Below, piece by piece: positions 7,740 to 15,676 of a DNA stretch of 60,573 nt. The notes under the pieces are model-generated. The model was not told the origin of the DNA. It ran no database searches and saw nothing but the letters and a program-made list of their open reading frames with translations. Position 1 is the first letter of the stretch; every line of letters begins with the position of its first letter. The translations under genes were made by a program, and so were the position numbers. The DNA is taken from assembly GCA_016296635.1 (NCBI GenBank), contig JAEDIZ010000002.1:1-60573 (forward strand), read 5' to 3'. The DNA is from Oscillospiraceae bacterium (GTDB lineage Bacteria > Bacillota > Clostridia > Oscillospirales > Oscillospiraceae).

Positions 7740-9080
7740 TCAAAACAGTTTTTCACAGAGGGTACGGGTATCGCCTTCGCAGGATGTGACAAGGGCGAGA
7801 ATCGCATCCATATCCGCGTCAGATTTGCCACTGAGTCCCGCTAAGCCGCGGAATTTCTGCACTAAAAGCGCTTCGGGCATGGGATTTTCCGGTTCGCCGA
7901 GGGGGAAATCCACCCGGGCGGAAACGGTGTTACCGTCCTTGCACACAGCCTCCACGATGGCGGCACGCTTGCCGGGCACCAGCGCGGTCAGCGCCGGATC
8001 CTCTTCTACCGCGGTACTTTCGCAGATGCGCATGATCTCGCGGTTGACGCGGTTTTCCTCGTTGAAATCCGGGATGCCGCATTTGCCCAGCACCCAGCTC
8101 AGTCCGATGCAGTAGGGGATGCTCATTTTGCCGGCAACGGTGCCTGCAATCTCGGTGTGGTCATGGCCCTTGATGCCCTGCTTATACATCCGCACGGTGA
8201 CGGAGGCAATGTCTTCCGCAGGAATATTATCCCGCAGGGAAAGCACTGCGTCAATGGCGGCGTGGGTGTGGCGGCAGGAGGCGTGCAGCTTGTGGTAAAC
8301 GCCGGTGACAGCCCATGAGTCCGGCTCGGCAAGGATTGCTTCCGGTTTCAGTTCATCGGCATAGGCCTTGAGAAAGCCGAACTTGCCGCAGAGCGGGTCA
8401 ACGGGGCCGGTGAAGCCGGAGCGTCCGAAATACGCGGACTGCAGACCGGCGCAGGCGGCTCTGCCGAGGTTGTAGGGCTTCATATCGGAAACGTTTTCCT
8501 GCAGCTCGAGGATGCCGCCGACATTGGAGCAGGCTGCGCAGAAGATGTTGTGAAACTCCTCCCGGCTGCAGCCGAAAACGGTGGCTGCGCCAATGGCGGC
8601 GCCGAGTGTGCTGAGAGTGGCGGAGGTATGGAAGCCGCGGTTTCGATGAGACGGCTGCATGCTTTTGCCGATCCGGATGGTGGTTTCATAGCCTGCGGCG
8701 ATGCCCTGCAAAAGGAGCGAAATCGGTGCGTTCACCAGTTCGGCAGCGGCCAGAACCGCCGGGATGATGGAGGCGCCGGTGTGGACGGCGGAGAAGCGGT
8801 GTCCGTCATCGATGTCAAAGGCGTGGCCGAATACGCCGTTCCAAAGCGCGGCGTCAAAGGGTGCGGCTTTTCTGCCGGTGCCGATGACCGTTGCGCCCTC
8901 GCAGGCAGGCAGCATGTCAAGATAGCGGACGGCGCGGGATGCAAACAGTGAACTTCCACCCAGCATGCAGCCAAGCACATCGATCAGGCAATGCTTTGCT
9001 TCGAGCAAGACAACCTCCGGCATCTTCGCCGTGGCTTTTTCATAGATCAGATCAAGAAAGGCTTGAGTCATGTTTTCCAT
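7740..9080 (-). CDS. MmgE/PrpD family protein (dehydratase/decarboxylase-type)
   Basis: A 446-aa MmgE/PrpD-family protein. The all-helical core carries GHAFDIDDGHRFSAVH, and KLHASCRHTHAAIDA near residue 270 is the family signature around the active site. Known members include 2-methylcitrate dehydratase, cis-aconitate decarboxylase and iminodisuccinate epimerase, so the family acts on tri- and dicarboxylates without a metal or Fe-S cluster. There is no prpB or prpC nearby, so a classical methylcitrate cycle is not supported. It probably dehydrates, isomerises or decarboxylates the operon's substrate. AAGGA precedes the ATG. Confidence 0.85.
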   Translation of the reverse strand: MENMTQAFLDLIYEKATAKMPEVVLLEAKHCLIDVLGCMLGGSSLFASRAVRYLDMLPACEGATVIGTGRKAAPFDAALWNGVFGHAFDIDDGHRFSAVHTGASIIPAVLAAAELVNAPISLLLQGIAAGYETTIRIGKSMQPSHRNRGFHTSATLSTLGAAIGAATVFGCSREEFHNIFCAACSNVGGILELQENVSDMKPYNLGRAACAGLQSAYFGRSGFTGPVDPLCGKFGFLKAYADELKPEAILAEPDSWAVTGVYHKLHASCRHTHAAIDAVLSLRDNIPAEDIASVTVRMYKQGIKGHDHTEIAGTVAGKMSIPYCIGLSWVLGKCGIPDFNEENRVNREIMRICESTAVEEDPALTALVPGKRAAIVEAVCKDGNTVSARVDFPLGEPENPMPEALLVQKFRGLAGLSGKSDADMDAILALVTSCEGDTRTLCEKLF

Positions 9081-9116
9081 GGTGAGTTCCTTTCAATTAA
9101 GCAATAAGGAGAAAAG

Positions 9117-9230
9117 GAGCCGTAGGGGCGGGCATTGCCCGCCCGAAGGAAGTGAGAGCCGGTACGGAGTCCTTTTCAACGAAAGATTTATGGATTCGTT
9201 TCGCTTGGCTCCCCTATAAGGGGAGGCAAG
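9117..9230. repeat. intergenic palindromic repeat modules inside the operon
   Basis: GTAGGGGCGGGCATTGCCCG starts at 9122 and forms a hairpin; a second palindrome CTTGGCTCCCCT...AGGGGAGGCAAG lies at 9204-9230. The stretch separates the hydro-lyase alpha gene from prpD. The GTAGGG-type module recurs at 11.6, 14.6 and 21.1 kb. It may shape or stabilise the polycistronic mRNA. Confidence 0.6.
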
Positions 9231-9241
9231 AGCTTGTACGA

Positions 9242-10090
9242 TTATAATTCTACCGTTGCGATTCTCGGCTCAAAGCAGCAGCACGGACGCATGGCGACCA
9301 CACGCACGCCGCTGGCGCGCTGCGGGCCGACCTTCATGAAGGTTGCCAGCACAGAGGTGCCGCCGCCCAGACCCAGCGGGCCGGTTTCGGACTTGTTGAC
9401 CTCGTTTGTGATGTACTGTTCCATTTCGGTCTGCTGATCGTATCTGCCCTTGACCATGGCCTCCAGCATCAGAGCGGTTGCCTCGACCTGAGAGCGGCCG
9501 ATGCCGACGGCGAGGGTGCAGGGCGAGCAGCCCAGCAGCTTGACGGCCTCGTTGGCGCGGCTGACGATCTCGTCTGCCACGACCTTGGCGTCGTGCTTAT
9601 GGAAAACTCTCTGCGTCAGGCCGCGGATGGCGGGGCCGCCGCCGAACATCAGAACATGGACGCGGATGACATCCTCTTCAATGTTCTTGATAATGAACGG
9701 AGCGGGAGCGAGTGCGCCGGAGTCCTGATCCAGTCCGCCGGACTGGTCAAGGCGCTGGGTGTCGTTGCCCATGATGGCCATGGGACGGCCGGGCAGCAGA
9801 CGCAGACCTTCGCGCACGCCTTCCTGAATGGAGGAGAGCATTTCACCGGTGACGGCCTTCTGCGGGCCGACTTCGATAAACAGGTGGGGAATACCGGTAT
9901 CGTCACAAAGCGGCTTGCGGGTCTGCTCTGCGACTTCCGCGTTTTCAAGGATGGTTTCCATAGCCCACTTGGCGCGGGGAATCTGTTCCTTTGCGATGGC
10001 GCAGCGGTAAGCTTCCTTGCGGTCTTCGGGGAAGGTGGAGCCTGCGGTCACGAGGGTATCGCGAACCTTTGCTACGATTTGCTCAATCAT
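9242..10090 (-). CDS. class I fumarase/tartrate dehydratase-type hydro-lyase, alpha subunit
   Basis: A 282-aa protein matching the N-terminal domain of class I fumarases and TtdA. It holds an oxygen-sensitive [4Fe-4S] cluster; candidate ligands are C62 in LCDDTGIPH, the Cys of GCSPCTLAVGIG and the Cys run near MRPCCCF. GNDTQRLDQSGGL-type sequence and LGLGGGTSV are also typical. With the beta subunit it adds or removes water on a small dicarboxylate: fumarate/malate, tartrate/oxaloacetate or mesaconate/citramalate. It overlaps the beta gene by 4 nt (ATGA), so the subunits are translationally coupled. Confidence 0.87.
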   Translation of the reverse strand: MIEQIVAKVRDTLVTAGSTFPEDRKEAYRCAIAKEQIPRAKWAMETILENAEVAEQTRKPLCDDTGIPHLFIEVGPQKAVTGEMLSSIQEGVREGLRLLPGRPMAIMGNDTQRLDQSGGLDQDSGALAPAPFIIKNIEEDVIRVHVLMFGGGPAIRGLTQRVFHKHDAKVVADEIVSRANEAVKLLGCSPCTLAVGIGRSQVEATALMLEAMVKGRYDQQTEMEQYITNEVNKSETGPLGLGGGTSVLATFMKVGPQRASGVRVVAMRPCCCFEPRIATVEL

Positions 10091-10608
10091 GCCTGTGCCT
10101 CCTCATCGTCAATGGTCTTGCCGTGAACGGCACCGATGATGACCGGGAACTCATGGACATACAGCCGGTGGAAGGCTTCCATGCCCTCTTCCGGGAAGGC
10201 GATAACTTCACGGGATTCGACCTTGCTTTCCAGCAGTGCGGTCACGGGCGGGATGATGGCGAAGCAGGAGCCGTATTTGTCCATGGCGTCGATGGTTTCT
10301 TTTTTGAGCGCGCCCTTGCCCATGTGCATGCGGATGCCGCCCTTGGAAAGAGGTTCGATGCTGGCTTCAATCTCCAACTTGTTGCTGGAGGTCGGGCCGG
10401 TACCGGCAACGCTGACAGCCGTGTGGAATACCACGCCGCCCTCTAAGTCGATGCCGTATTCCGCGAGCTTGCCTTCTTCCATGAGCTTTACGATCTTGGG
10501 AAGCACGGCGTCGCGGCCGGTATAGATGTAACCGGAAACAAGCACCATATCGCCGGCCTTGAGACCGTCGATATCTGCCTGCGTAATCGGAGTTGTGATG
10601 GTTTTCAT
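10087..10608 (-). CDS. class I fumarase/tartrate dehydratase-type hydro-lyase, beta subunit
   Basis: A 173-aa protein equal to the C-terminal domain of class I fumarases (TtdB). Diagnostic motifs are VSGYIYTGRDAVLPKI at the N-terminus and SVAGTGPTSSNKLE in the middle, the swivelling domain that completes the active site of the alpha subunit. The two-subunit form is common in anaerobes. The family cannot be split reliably into fumarase, tartrate dehydratase and mesaconase by eye. Because the operon encodes citrate-lyase-type subunits, a mesaconase role feeding citramalate to the lyase is one alternative to fumarase. Confidence 0.87.
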   Translation of the reverse strand: MKTITTPITQADIDGLKAGDMVLVSGYIYTGRDAVLPKIVKLMEEGKLAEYGIDLEGGVVFHTAVSVAGTGPTSSNKLEIEASIEPLSKGGIRMHMGKGALKKETIDAMDKYGSCFAIIPPVTALLESKVESREVIAFPEEGMEAFHRLYVHEFPVIIGAVHGKTIDDEEAQA

Positions 10609-10623
10609 AGAACCGCCCTCAGC

Positions 10624-11538
10624 TTACAGAGAGATGGAGCCCTTGGGAGACAGCTTTGCTTCGGGATACTGTTCGTCCATGATGCGCTTGACAAGAGCGA
10701 TCTGCTTTGCGCGCTTCTTGGCGTCAGCATCGGTGGAGTCCCAGCTGTGGGTCTGAGCAACGGAACCGCCGGTCTTTAGGTACATGGGAGCGCCGACGCG
10801 AACCATTTCGGGAACCTCATAGTGACGGATGAAGCCGCCGGAGGACTTGGGGTTCTCGGTGTGCCAGTCGAGAGGAATATCGAGAGCCTGACGGATGGCT
10901 GCCATCATCTGGATCTGAATGTCGCGGACGGGGTTGAAGGAGTTTGCACCCAGCTCCTGAATGAGTCTGCCTGCGCAGGGATTGCCGTGGCCGGAGTGTG
11001 CGGACATCTTGAAGTGAACGTCTGCGGGCAGCTTGCCGGCAGCGCGCAGTTTATTGAGCACGTACAGGCAGCCTTCGTCATAGACGAGGAAGCCGCGAAC
11101 ACCGAGACGGACGCCGCGCTTGACTTCTTCGATGGCACGGACGATCTGATCCTGACCGCGCAGACGGTAGCCCATGCGCATACCTTCTTCGGTCTTGACG
11201 GAAGCGGAGGTATCATTGGTAGCACGCGGACCGATGGCGAGGATCAGGTCGACCTGATACTGCTTGGCAAGGCTGACCATGGTGGAGATTTCTTCGTCGG
11301 TCAGGAACATAATGCCCTTGGTCTGGGTGACGCGGTGGATGTACAGACCCATGCGGTCAAGCTCTTCCAGCAGAGTCTTCATAACGCCGGGGCCCTGAAT
11401 GCCGGGAACCTCAAAGCGGTACTGGCAGCCGTCCGGGAAGGTCTTGTCGGATACGAAATTTTCATCATAGACGTCGCCGCCGGGCAGACCCAGCTCTTCC
11501 AGCCATGCTCTGGTCTCTTTGTAGAATGCTTTGCTCAT
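10624..11538 (-). CDS. uncharacterised TIM-barrel protein resembling peptidase-family U32
   Basis: A 304-aa soluble protein of unknown function. The segment LGVRGFLVYDEGCLYVLNKL followed by VHFKMSAHSGHGNP and LIQELGANSFNPVRDI aligns by eye with the alternating strand-helix pattern of U32-family TIM barrels, but the usual U32 signature and C-terminal Cys cluster are not apparent. Later strand-like segments (IPLDWHTENPKSSGGFIR, VRVGAPMYLKTG) carry conserved-looking polar residues. It lies in the middle of the operon, 15 nt upstream of the hydro-lyase beta gene, with AGGAGGAAC before its ATG. A pathway enzyme (lyase, aldolase or isomerase) or a maturation factor are both open. Confidence 0.5.
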   Translation of the reverse strand: MSKAFYKETRAWLEELGLPGGDVYDENFVSDKTFPDGCQYRFEVPGIQGPGVMKTLLEELDRMGLYIHRVTQTKGIMFLTDEEISTMVSLAKQYQVDLILAIGPRATNDTSASVKTEEGMRMGYRLRGQDQIVRAIEEVKRGVRLGVRGFLVYDEGCLYVLNKLRAAGKLPADVHFKMSAHSGHGNPCAGRLIQELGANSFNPVRDIQIQMMAAIRQALDIPLDWHTENPKSSGGFIRHYEVPEMVRVGAPMYLKTGGSVAQTHSWDSTDADAKKRAKQIALVKRIMDEQYPEAKLSPKGSISL

Positions 11539-11592
11539 TGTTTGTTCCTCCTGCGTTTTATGTTATATAGTTTTTCTTTTTTTCGTTGTTGG

Positions 11593-11680
11593 GGACGCTG
11601 TGGCGAGGGCAAGCCCTCGCCCTACAGACTCTCATCTGCCTCACTTTGTTCGGCACCTTCCCCGGAGGGGAAGGCTCTGG
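11593..11680. repeat. composite intergenic repeat (GTAGGG hairpin + CTCATC/CCTTCCCC hairpin)
   Basis: GGCGAGGGC-AA-GCCCTCGCC (11602-11621) is followed by CTACAG, then CTCATCTGCCTC and the hairpin CCTTCCCC-GGA-GGGGAAGG (11656-11674). The same two modules occur in the same relative order on the other strand at 21063-21152. Here the element splits citF from the U32-like gene without breaking gene direction. Confidence 0.7.
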
Positions 11681-11682
11681 GT

Positions 11683-13239
11683 TTATCTCTTGATCTGCCG
11701 GATGACGTCGATGACAGAGCCGTCGCGGTATTCTACGACCGCCACGATCTTGTCGGTGCATTCGATGGGCTTGGGAATGCCGGTCAGACCCAGCGCGATT
11801 TCGGAGAGCTTTTCAATGGGAACGGTGGCGATGCCCGCCGCGTCCAAGTCCTCTTTCAGCTCCTGATAGCGCTTATGCTTCGGATTGAGGGCAATGCCCG
11901 CCTCGGTGACAACGACTGCCACGGAAGTGCCCGGCGTGCAGCAGGTAAAGACCTTCGGCACGATGGAGGGGGTACGGCCGCGCACAACGGGAAGGGTCAC
12001 GATGGAGATGTCTGCGCCGTCTGCCACATCCGGGCCGCCGCCGAGGCCGCCCATCATCTCGCCGGACATACCGGTGAGGATGTTGATGTTGAAGTCGGTG
12101 TCCACTTCCAAAGCGCCGAGTACGCCGAAATTCAGCCGGTCGAGCATGCTGCCCTTGGCATAAAGGTTGGAGTAGACGGCGTTGTCGATCTCCAGAATGT
12201 TGGGGTTGGCGGCGATGGCGTTGGCTGCGACGGCGTCAAAGGACTGTGAACATTCCAGCACGCGGACAAGACCCTTGTTGAACATGTCCACGATGTTGGC
12301 GGTCATGCCGCCGAGGGCAAAGCTGGCCTTGATTCCCTTTTCTTCCATGCGCTGCGCGAGATAGTTGGTGCAGGCAATCGAGATGGCGCCGGCGCCGGTC
12401 TGGAAGGAGAAGCCCTCTTTAAATAGACGGCTGGCTGCCATGACATCGGCTGCGCGCTTGGCGATCATCAGATCGCGGGGGTTCTTGGTCATGCGTGCAG
12501 CGCCTGCGCCGATTTTTACCGGATCGCCGATGCGCTCGACCACGACCACATAGTCCACATACTGCTGCGAAATGCTGACGGGGACGCAGGGATATTCCAC
12601 AAGATTGTCGGTCACGATGACAACCTTACCCGCGTTGGCGGCGTCCACGAAGGAGTAGCCGAGAGAGCCGCAGGCGTTGGGGCCGATCTGACCGGTGGCG
12701 TTGCCGTATTCGTCGGCGGCAGAAGCGCCGATAAAGGCCACATCGATGGAAAGACTGCCGGTTTCAATGGCGCGGGGTCTTGCGCCGTGGGGGCGCAGGA
12801 TAACCGGGTTTTCCATCAGACCGTCGATGACGGCGTCACCCAGCTCGCCGCGGATGCCGCTGGCTTCAATGCGGTCGATGGTGCCGTCCTTGACGAAATC
12901 CACGATGGAGGGGTTTTTGATATTGACAACGGCGCTGGGCGCGAAGCGTAGGTGCTTGATACCAAGATTGCGGATAGCGGTCAGAACCTGACCGATGACC
13001 ATATCGCCTTCGCGGAAGCTGTGATGGAAGGAGATGGTCATACCGTCAGAAAGACCCGTGGCGCGGATGGCTTCTTCCAAAGAGCCAAGCAGCTTCTGCC
13101 CGTTTGCAGGACGCAGCGTGGGCACGCGGTTGGAAACGACCTTGCCCCAGGCTGCGGGATCTGCGTTGCTGCCGGAATAGGGACGGACGATATAATCGCC
13201 GATTTTTTCAGGTAATTCTCTGCCTACTGCATTTTTCAT
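11683..13239 (-). CDS. citF: citrate lyase alpha subunit (citrate:acetyl-ACP transferase)
   Basis: A 518-aa CitF protein starting MKNAVGRELPEKIGDYIVRPY, with AFIGASAADEYGN, NLVEYPCVPVSISQQYVDYVV and KRAADVMAASRLFKEGFSFQTGAGA, all typical CitF sequence. It swaps the acetyl group on the acyl carrier protein for the substrate acid. The start at 13239 is chosen because GGAGG lies 9 nt upstream; an upstream in-frame start at 13296 would overlap citE. The same subunit type serves citrate lyase and citramalate lyase, so the substrate is not settled by family. It is followed by a composite repeat. Confidence 0.92.
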   Translation of the reverse strand: MKNAVGRELPEKIGDYIVRPYSGSNADPAAWGKVVSNRVPTLRPANGQKLLGSLEEAIRATGLSDGMTISFHHSFREGDMVIGQVLTAIRNLGIKHLRFAPSAVVNIKNPSIVDFVKDGTIDRIEASGIRGELGDAVIDGLMENPVILRPHGARPRAIETGSLSIDVAFIGASAADEYGNATGQIGPNACGSLGYSFVDAANAGKVVIVTDNLVEYPCVPVSISQQYVDYVVVVERIGDPVKIGAGAARMTKNPRDLMIAKRAADVMAASRLFKEGFSFQTGAGAISIACTNYLAQRMEEKGIKASFALGGMTANIVDMFNKGLVRVLECSQSFDAVAANAIAANPNILEIDNAVYSNLYAKGSMLDRLNFGVLGALEVDTDFNINILTGMSGEMMGGLGGGPDVADGADISIVTLPVVRGRTPSIVPKVFTCCTPGTSVAVVVTEAGIALNPKHKRYQELKEDLDAAGIATVPIEKLSEIALGLTGIPKPIECTDKIVAVVEYRDGSVIDVIRQIKR

Positions 13240-13252
13240 CGCTGCCGCCTCC

Positions 13253-14143
13253 TTAAACCGAAATACCGGCAGCCCTTGCCTGCTCCAGCGTTGCATAGGC
13301 GCGAAGCTCCATGGGCTTGTCGATCATGCTGCCGTCGAGGGTAACGGCACCCTTGTGTAGCCGTTTGCCTTCTTCTACTGCCTCAAGCACGCGCTTGGCG
13401 TAGCGGATTTCCTTGGCACTGGGGGTAAAGAACGAATTGACCACATCGATCTGACGCGGATGGACAACAGTCTTGCCGTCAAAGCCGAGGTTGCGGGTCA
13501 GCTTGGTGTCCTCGCGCAGACCCTCTTCGTCGTTGATGTCGGAGAATACGGCGTCCACCGCTTCGATGCCGGCCTGCCGGCAGGCCAGAAGAACGGCGTT
13601 GCGGGCATAGAAGATTTCAAGACCGGCCTTCGTGCGCTGGGCTTTCAGACTGGCGGTGAAGTCCTCGGCACCGAGGGCCAGCGCCACCACGCAGGGATCT
13701 GCCGTGGCGATCTCATAGGCGCGCAGCACGCCGGTGTAGGATTCGATGTTGCACCAGATGTCGATGCTGTTTTCTTCGATGCCGGCGGTCTTTTCGATGG
13801 CGCGGATCTTGTTTGCCACACGCTGAACTTCCTCTGCACTTTCCACCTTGGGGATGCGGATGGCGTTGGGTCTTGCGCGAACAGCGGCTTCGAGATCATC
13901 GTCGAGGAACTCGGAGTAAAGACCGTTGACGCGGATGATGATGTATTTGCCTGCGGGACGGTGGTCGCGGATCATCTGATAGATCAGAAGCCGGGCGGCG
14001 TCCTTTTCAGCGATGGGGACGGAGTCCTCCATGTCATAGACCAGGCAGTCTTCGTTGTAGAAAGAGGCCTGAATCATATTGACGGGGCTGGCACCGCTGA
14101 CATAAAGCGAGGTGCGCTTCAAAGAAGGTTTGCGTTCACTCAT
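13253..14143 (-). CDS. citE: citrate lyase beta subunit (citryl-ACP lyase)
   Basis: A 296-aa CitE/HpcH-fold TIM barrel. RTSLYVSGASPVNM, CLVYDMEDSVPIAEKD and IIIRVNGLYSEF near the N-terminus and FDGKTVVHPRQIDVVN near the C-terminus match citrate lyase beta; acidic residues in MEDS and the central ALGAEDF bind Mg2+. It splits the acyl-ACP into acetyl-ACP plus oxaloacetate (pyruvate for citramalate). The start at 14143 is favoured over an in-frame start at 14188 by the ATGA overlap with citD and the GGGAGG upstream. Confidence 0.92.
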   Translation of the reverse strand: MSERKPSLKRTSLYVSGASPVNMIQASFYNEDCLVYDMEDSVPIAEKDAARLLIYQMIRDHRPAGKYIIIRVNGLYSEFLDDDLEAAVRARPNAIRIPKVESAEEVQRVANKIRAIEKTAGIEENSIDIWCNIESYTGVLRAYEIATADPCVVALALGAEDFTASLKAQRTKAGLEIFYARNAVLLACRQAGIEAVDAVFSDINDEEGLREDTKLTRNLGFDGKTVVHPRQIDVVNSFFTPSAKEIRYAKRVLEAVEEGKRLHKGAVTLDGSMIDKPMELRAYATLEQARAAGISV

Positions 14144-14436
14144 TTGTCTGCTGCCTCCCACGGATAGCGGACACCCAGACTGCGGCATACCGCGGCCTGC
14201 GTCCTTGCGCGGATGACGCAGTCCAAAGCGCCTTTGTCCTCAAGCTCGACGGCTGCGTCCGTAATGTCAAATTCCTGCATAACTTCGCGTACGGTTTTTT
14301 CCATGGACTCGCCGTACTGGTAAGCCAGCTTGCTGGAGATACTGATCTGAATGCCGGGCTGTTCGGCGGGCTTTACGCTCACCATCACATCGCTGGACTC
14401 CAGCGTTCCGGCCGATGCCTGCCTGATAATCTGCAA
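14140..14436 (-). CDS. citD: citrate lyase acyl carrier protein (gamma subunit)
   Basis: A 98-aa CitD protein. The motif AGTLESSD places the prosthetic-group serine at Ser14, as in known citrate lyases. It starts with TTG (minus strand at 14436), supported by AGGAAGGAG about 10 nt upstream and by alignment of the N-terminus to the family; no ATG fits. It is the first gene of the operon. No citX or citG, which make and attach the phosphoribosyl-dephospho-CoA group, are in the window, so they must lie elsewhere if the enzyme is active. Confidence 0.9.
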   Translation of the reverse strand: MQIIRQASAGTLESSDVMVSVKPAEQPGIQISISSKLAYQYGESMEKTVREVMQEFDITDAAVELEDKGALDCVIRARTQAAVCRSLGVRYPWEAADK

Positions 14437-14465
14437 AGCAAGTCACTCCTTCCTATTTTACTTCC

Positions 14466-14494
14466 ATAATGCCCCGAAAAAAGTAAAAAATCAA
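14466..14494 (-). promoter_or_regulatory. candidate citD operon promoter
   Basis: On the minus strand TTGATT (14494-14489) and CATTAT (14471-14466) are 17 bp apart. Both boxes are imperfect, as expected for a promoter needing an activator; the palindrome at 14512-14535 lies just upstream. Confidence 0.45.
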
Positions 14495-14511
14495 GTATCA
14501 ACTGAGCTTGT

Positions 14512-14535
14512 CTGCATAATGTTGATGTTATGCAG
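14512..14535. promoter_or_regulatory. palindromic operator between citD and the LysR gene
   Basis: CTGCATAA-TGTTGATG-TTATGCAG is a perfect 8-bp inverted repeat with 8-bp spacer and contains a T-N11-A pattern typical of LysR-type regulator sites. It lies about 18 bp upstream of the candidate citD -35 box and upstream of the lysR promoter. It is the natural binding site of the divergent regulator, by inference. Confidence 0.6.
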
Positions 14536-14555
14536 AATCAAATTTAACCGCTCCC

Positions 14556-14584
14556 TTGCAAGCACGAATCGGCTGTGCTACACT
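14556..14584 (+). promoter_or_regulatory. candidate promoter of the LysR-type regulator gene
   Basis: TTGCAA (14556-14561) and TACACT (14579-14584) with a 17-bp spacer. Transcription from here would include about 190 nt of untranslated leader made largely of the repeat modules at 14620-14760. Confidence 0.45.
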
Positions 14585-14619
14585 TGAAGTAAGAGAAAGC
14601 TCTGCGGTGCCGCAAAATG

Positions 14620-14760
14620 CATCCCTTGTAGGGCAAGGGCTTGCCCTTGCCGCCGATGCTCTATCCGCAGAATAAAATGCCCTTGTAGGGGTCGGCGTCC
14701 TCAACGACCCACCATGCAGACCGGCGCGGCAGAACGCTGAGGACAGCGTTCCTTACAATC
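14620..14760. repeat. two GTAGGG-type palindromic modules in the lysR leader
   Basis: TTGTAGGGCAAGGGCTTGCC begins at 14626 and a second copy TTGTAGGGGTCGGC begins at 14683; the tract ends with CCTTACAA near 14752-14759, an imperfect inverted copy of TTGTAGG. With the flanking operator and promoters this accounts for the 345-nt gap between citD and lysR; no further gene is seen in it. Confidence 0.6.
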
Positions 14761-14781
14761 GTATTGGGGGTGTATCGCAAA

Positions 14782-15660
14782 ATGGAGCTGCAGCAGCTTC
14801 GCTATTTCAAATGTGTCGCGGAGACCGGGCGGATCAATGCCGCCGCGAAGGCGCTTTATATCTCTCCGCCTGCCTTGAGCGCCTCGATTGCAAGACTGGA
14901 AAAAGACCTCGGCTGCACGCTTTTTGACCGCAGCAACAACGCCGTCACTCTCAACCGAAACGGCGAGATTTTCCGCAAATATGTCGATCAGGTTTTCAGC
15001 GCGCTGGATGCAGCGGAAACAGAGCTGGCGCAGGCGGCAGAGGCAGAGCGCAAGCATATCTGCGTGGCGGTCACGACCTCAAACCTCTGGATCGGCCTCA
15101 TCTGTGCGTTCTCGCTGGAGTATCCGCAGATTACGCTCTCCTATACGACCATGAAGCTCTCGCAGCTGGGCCGAAACCTCAGCCCGAAATATCACTTTCT
15201 CATGGCGGAGGAAAACGATTTTGACGGCAGCGCACTTGCTTCCGAGGTGCTGTTTGACGATGACCGACCCGTTCTCATGGTGCATCCCGAGCATCCGCTG
15301 GCAAATGAGCCGTCCATCGACCTGAGCGCCCACGCGGAGGAAAACTTCATTCTGCCCACGGCGGATCTGTCGCTGCACAAGATGGCGGCGGAGCTTCTGG
15401 ACGCGGCGGGCATTTCCAAGAAAAATCTGTACGAATACACCTACATGGTGCGCAGATCCGCCGTCATGCGCCGGCAGGGCGTGTCCTTTTCCACACTTTA
15501 CACCAGCCGCAACGAGGATCCGAACCTGCGATATATCCCCATTGAGAAACCGACCTGCCGCTGGACGCAGCGCATCTACTGGGACAAGAGCCGCACGCTT
15601 TCCCCGGAGGAGCAGCTTTTCCGACAGTTCGCGGTGGATTATTTCAGAAATAATGCCTGA
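14782..15660 (+). CDS. LysR family transcriptional regulator
   Basis: A 292-aa LTTR. Residues 1-60 form the winged helix-turn-helix (MELQQLRYFKCVAETGRINA, then LYISPPALSASIARLEKDLG and LFDRSNNAVTLNRNG); the remainder is a periplasmic-binding-like effector domain. It is divergent from the carboxylate operon with a LysR-like palindrome between them, so it probably activates that operon in response to the substrate. ATG at 14782 is chosen because it gives the canonical LTTR N-terminus with GGGGGTG about 9 nt upstream; a TTG at 14764 would add six residues. Confidence 0.9.
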   Translation: MELQQLRYFKCVAETGRINAAAKALYISPPALSASIARLEKDLGCTLFDRSNNAVTLNRNGEIFRKYVDQVFSALDAAETELAQAAEAERKHICVAVTTSNLWIGLICAFSLEYPQITLSYTTMKLSQLGRNLSPKYHFLMAEENDFDGSALASEVLFDDDRPVLMVHPEHPLANEPSIDLSAHAEENFILPTADLSLHKMAAELLDAAGISKKNLYEYTYMVRRSAVMRRQGVSFSTLYTSRNEDPNLRYIPIEKPTCRWTQRIYWDKSRTLSPEEQLFRQFAVDYFRNNA

Positions 15661-15676
15661 CAGAAAGGAAATGGAT

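Noticed and set aside
7740..14436. A classical 2-methylcitrate (propionate) cycle
   Set aside because: Only a PrpD-family protein is present; methylcitrate synthase and methylisocitrate lyase are absent and the neighbours point to a lyase of the CitDEF type.
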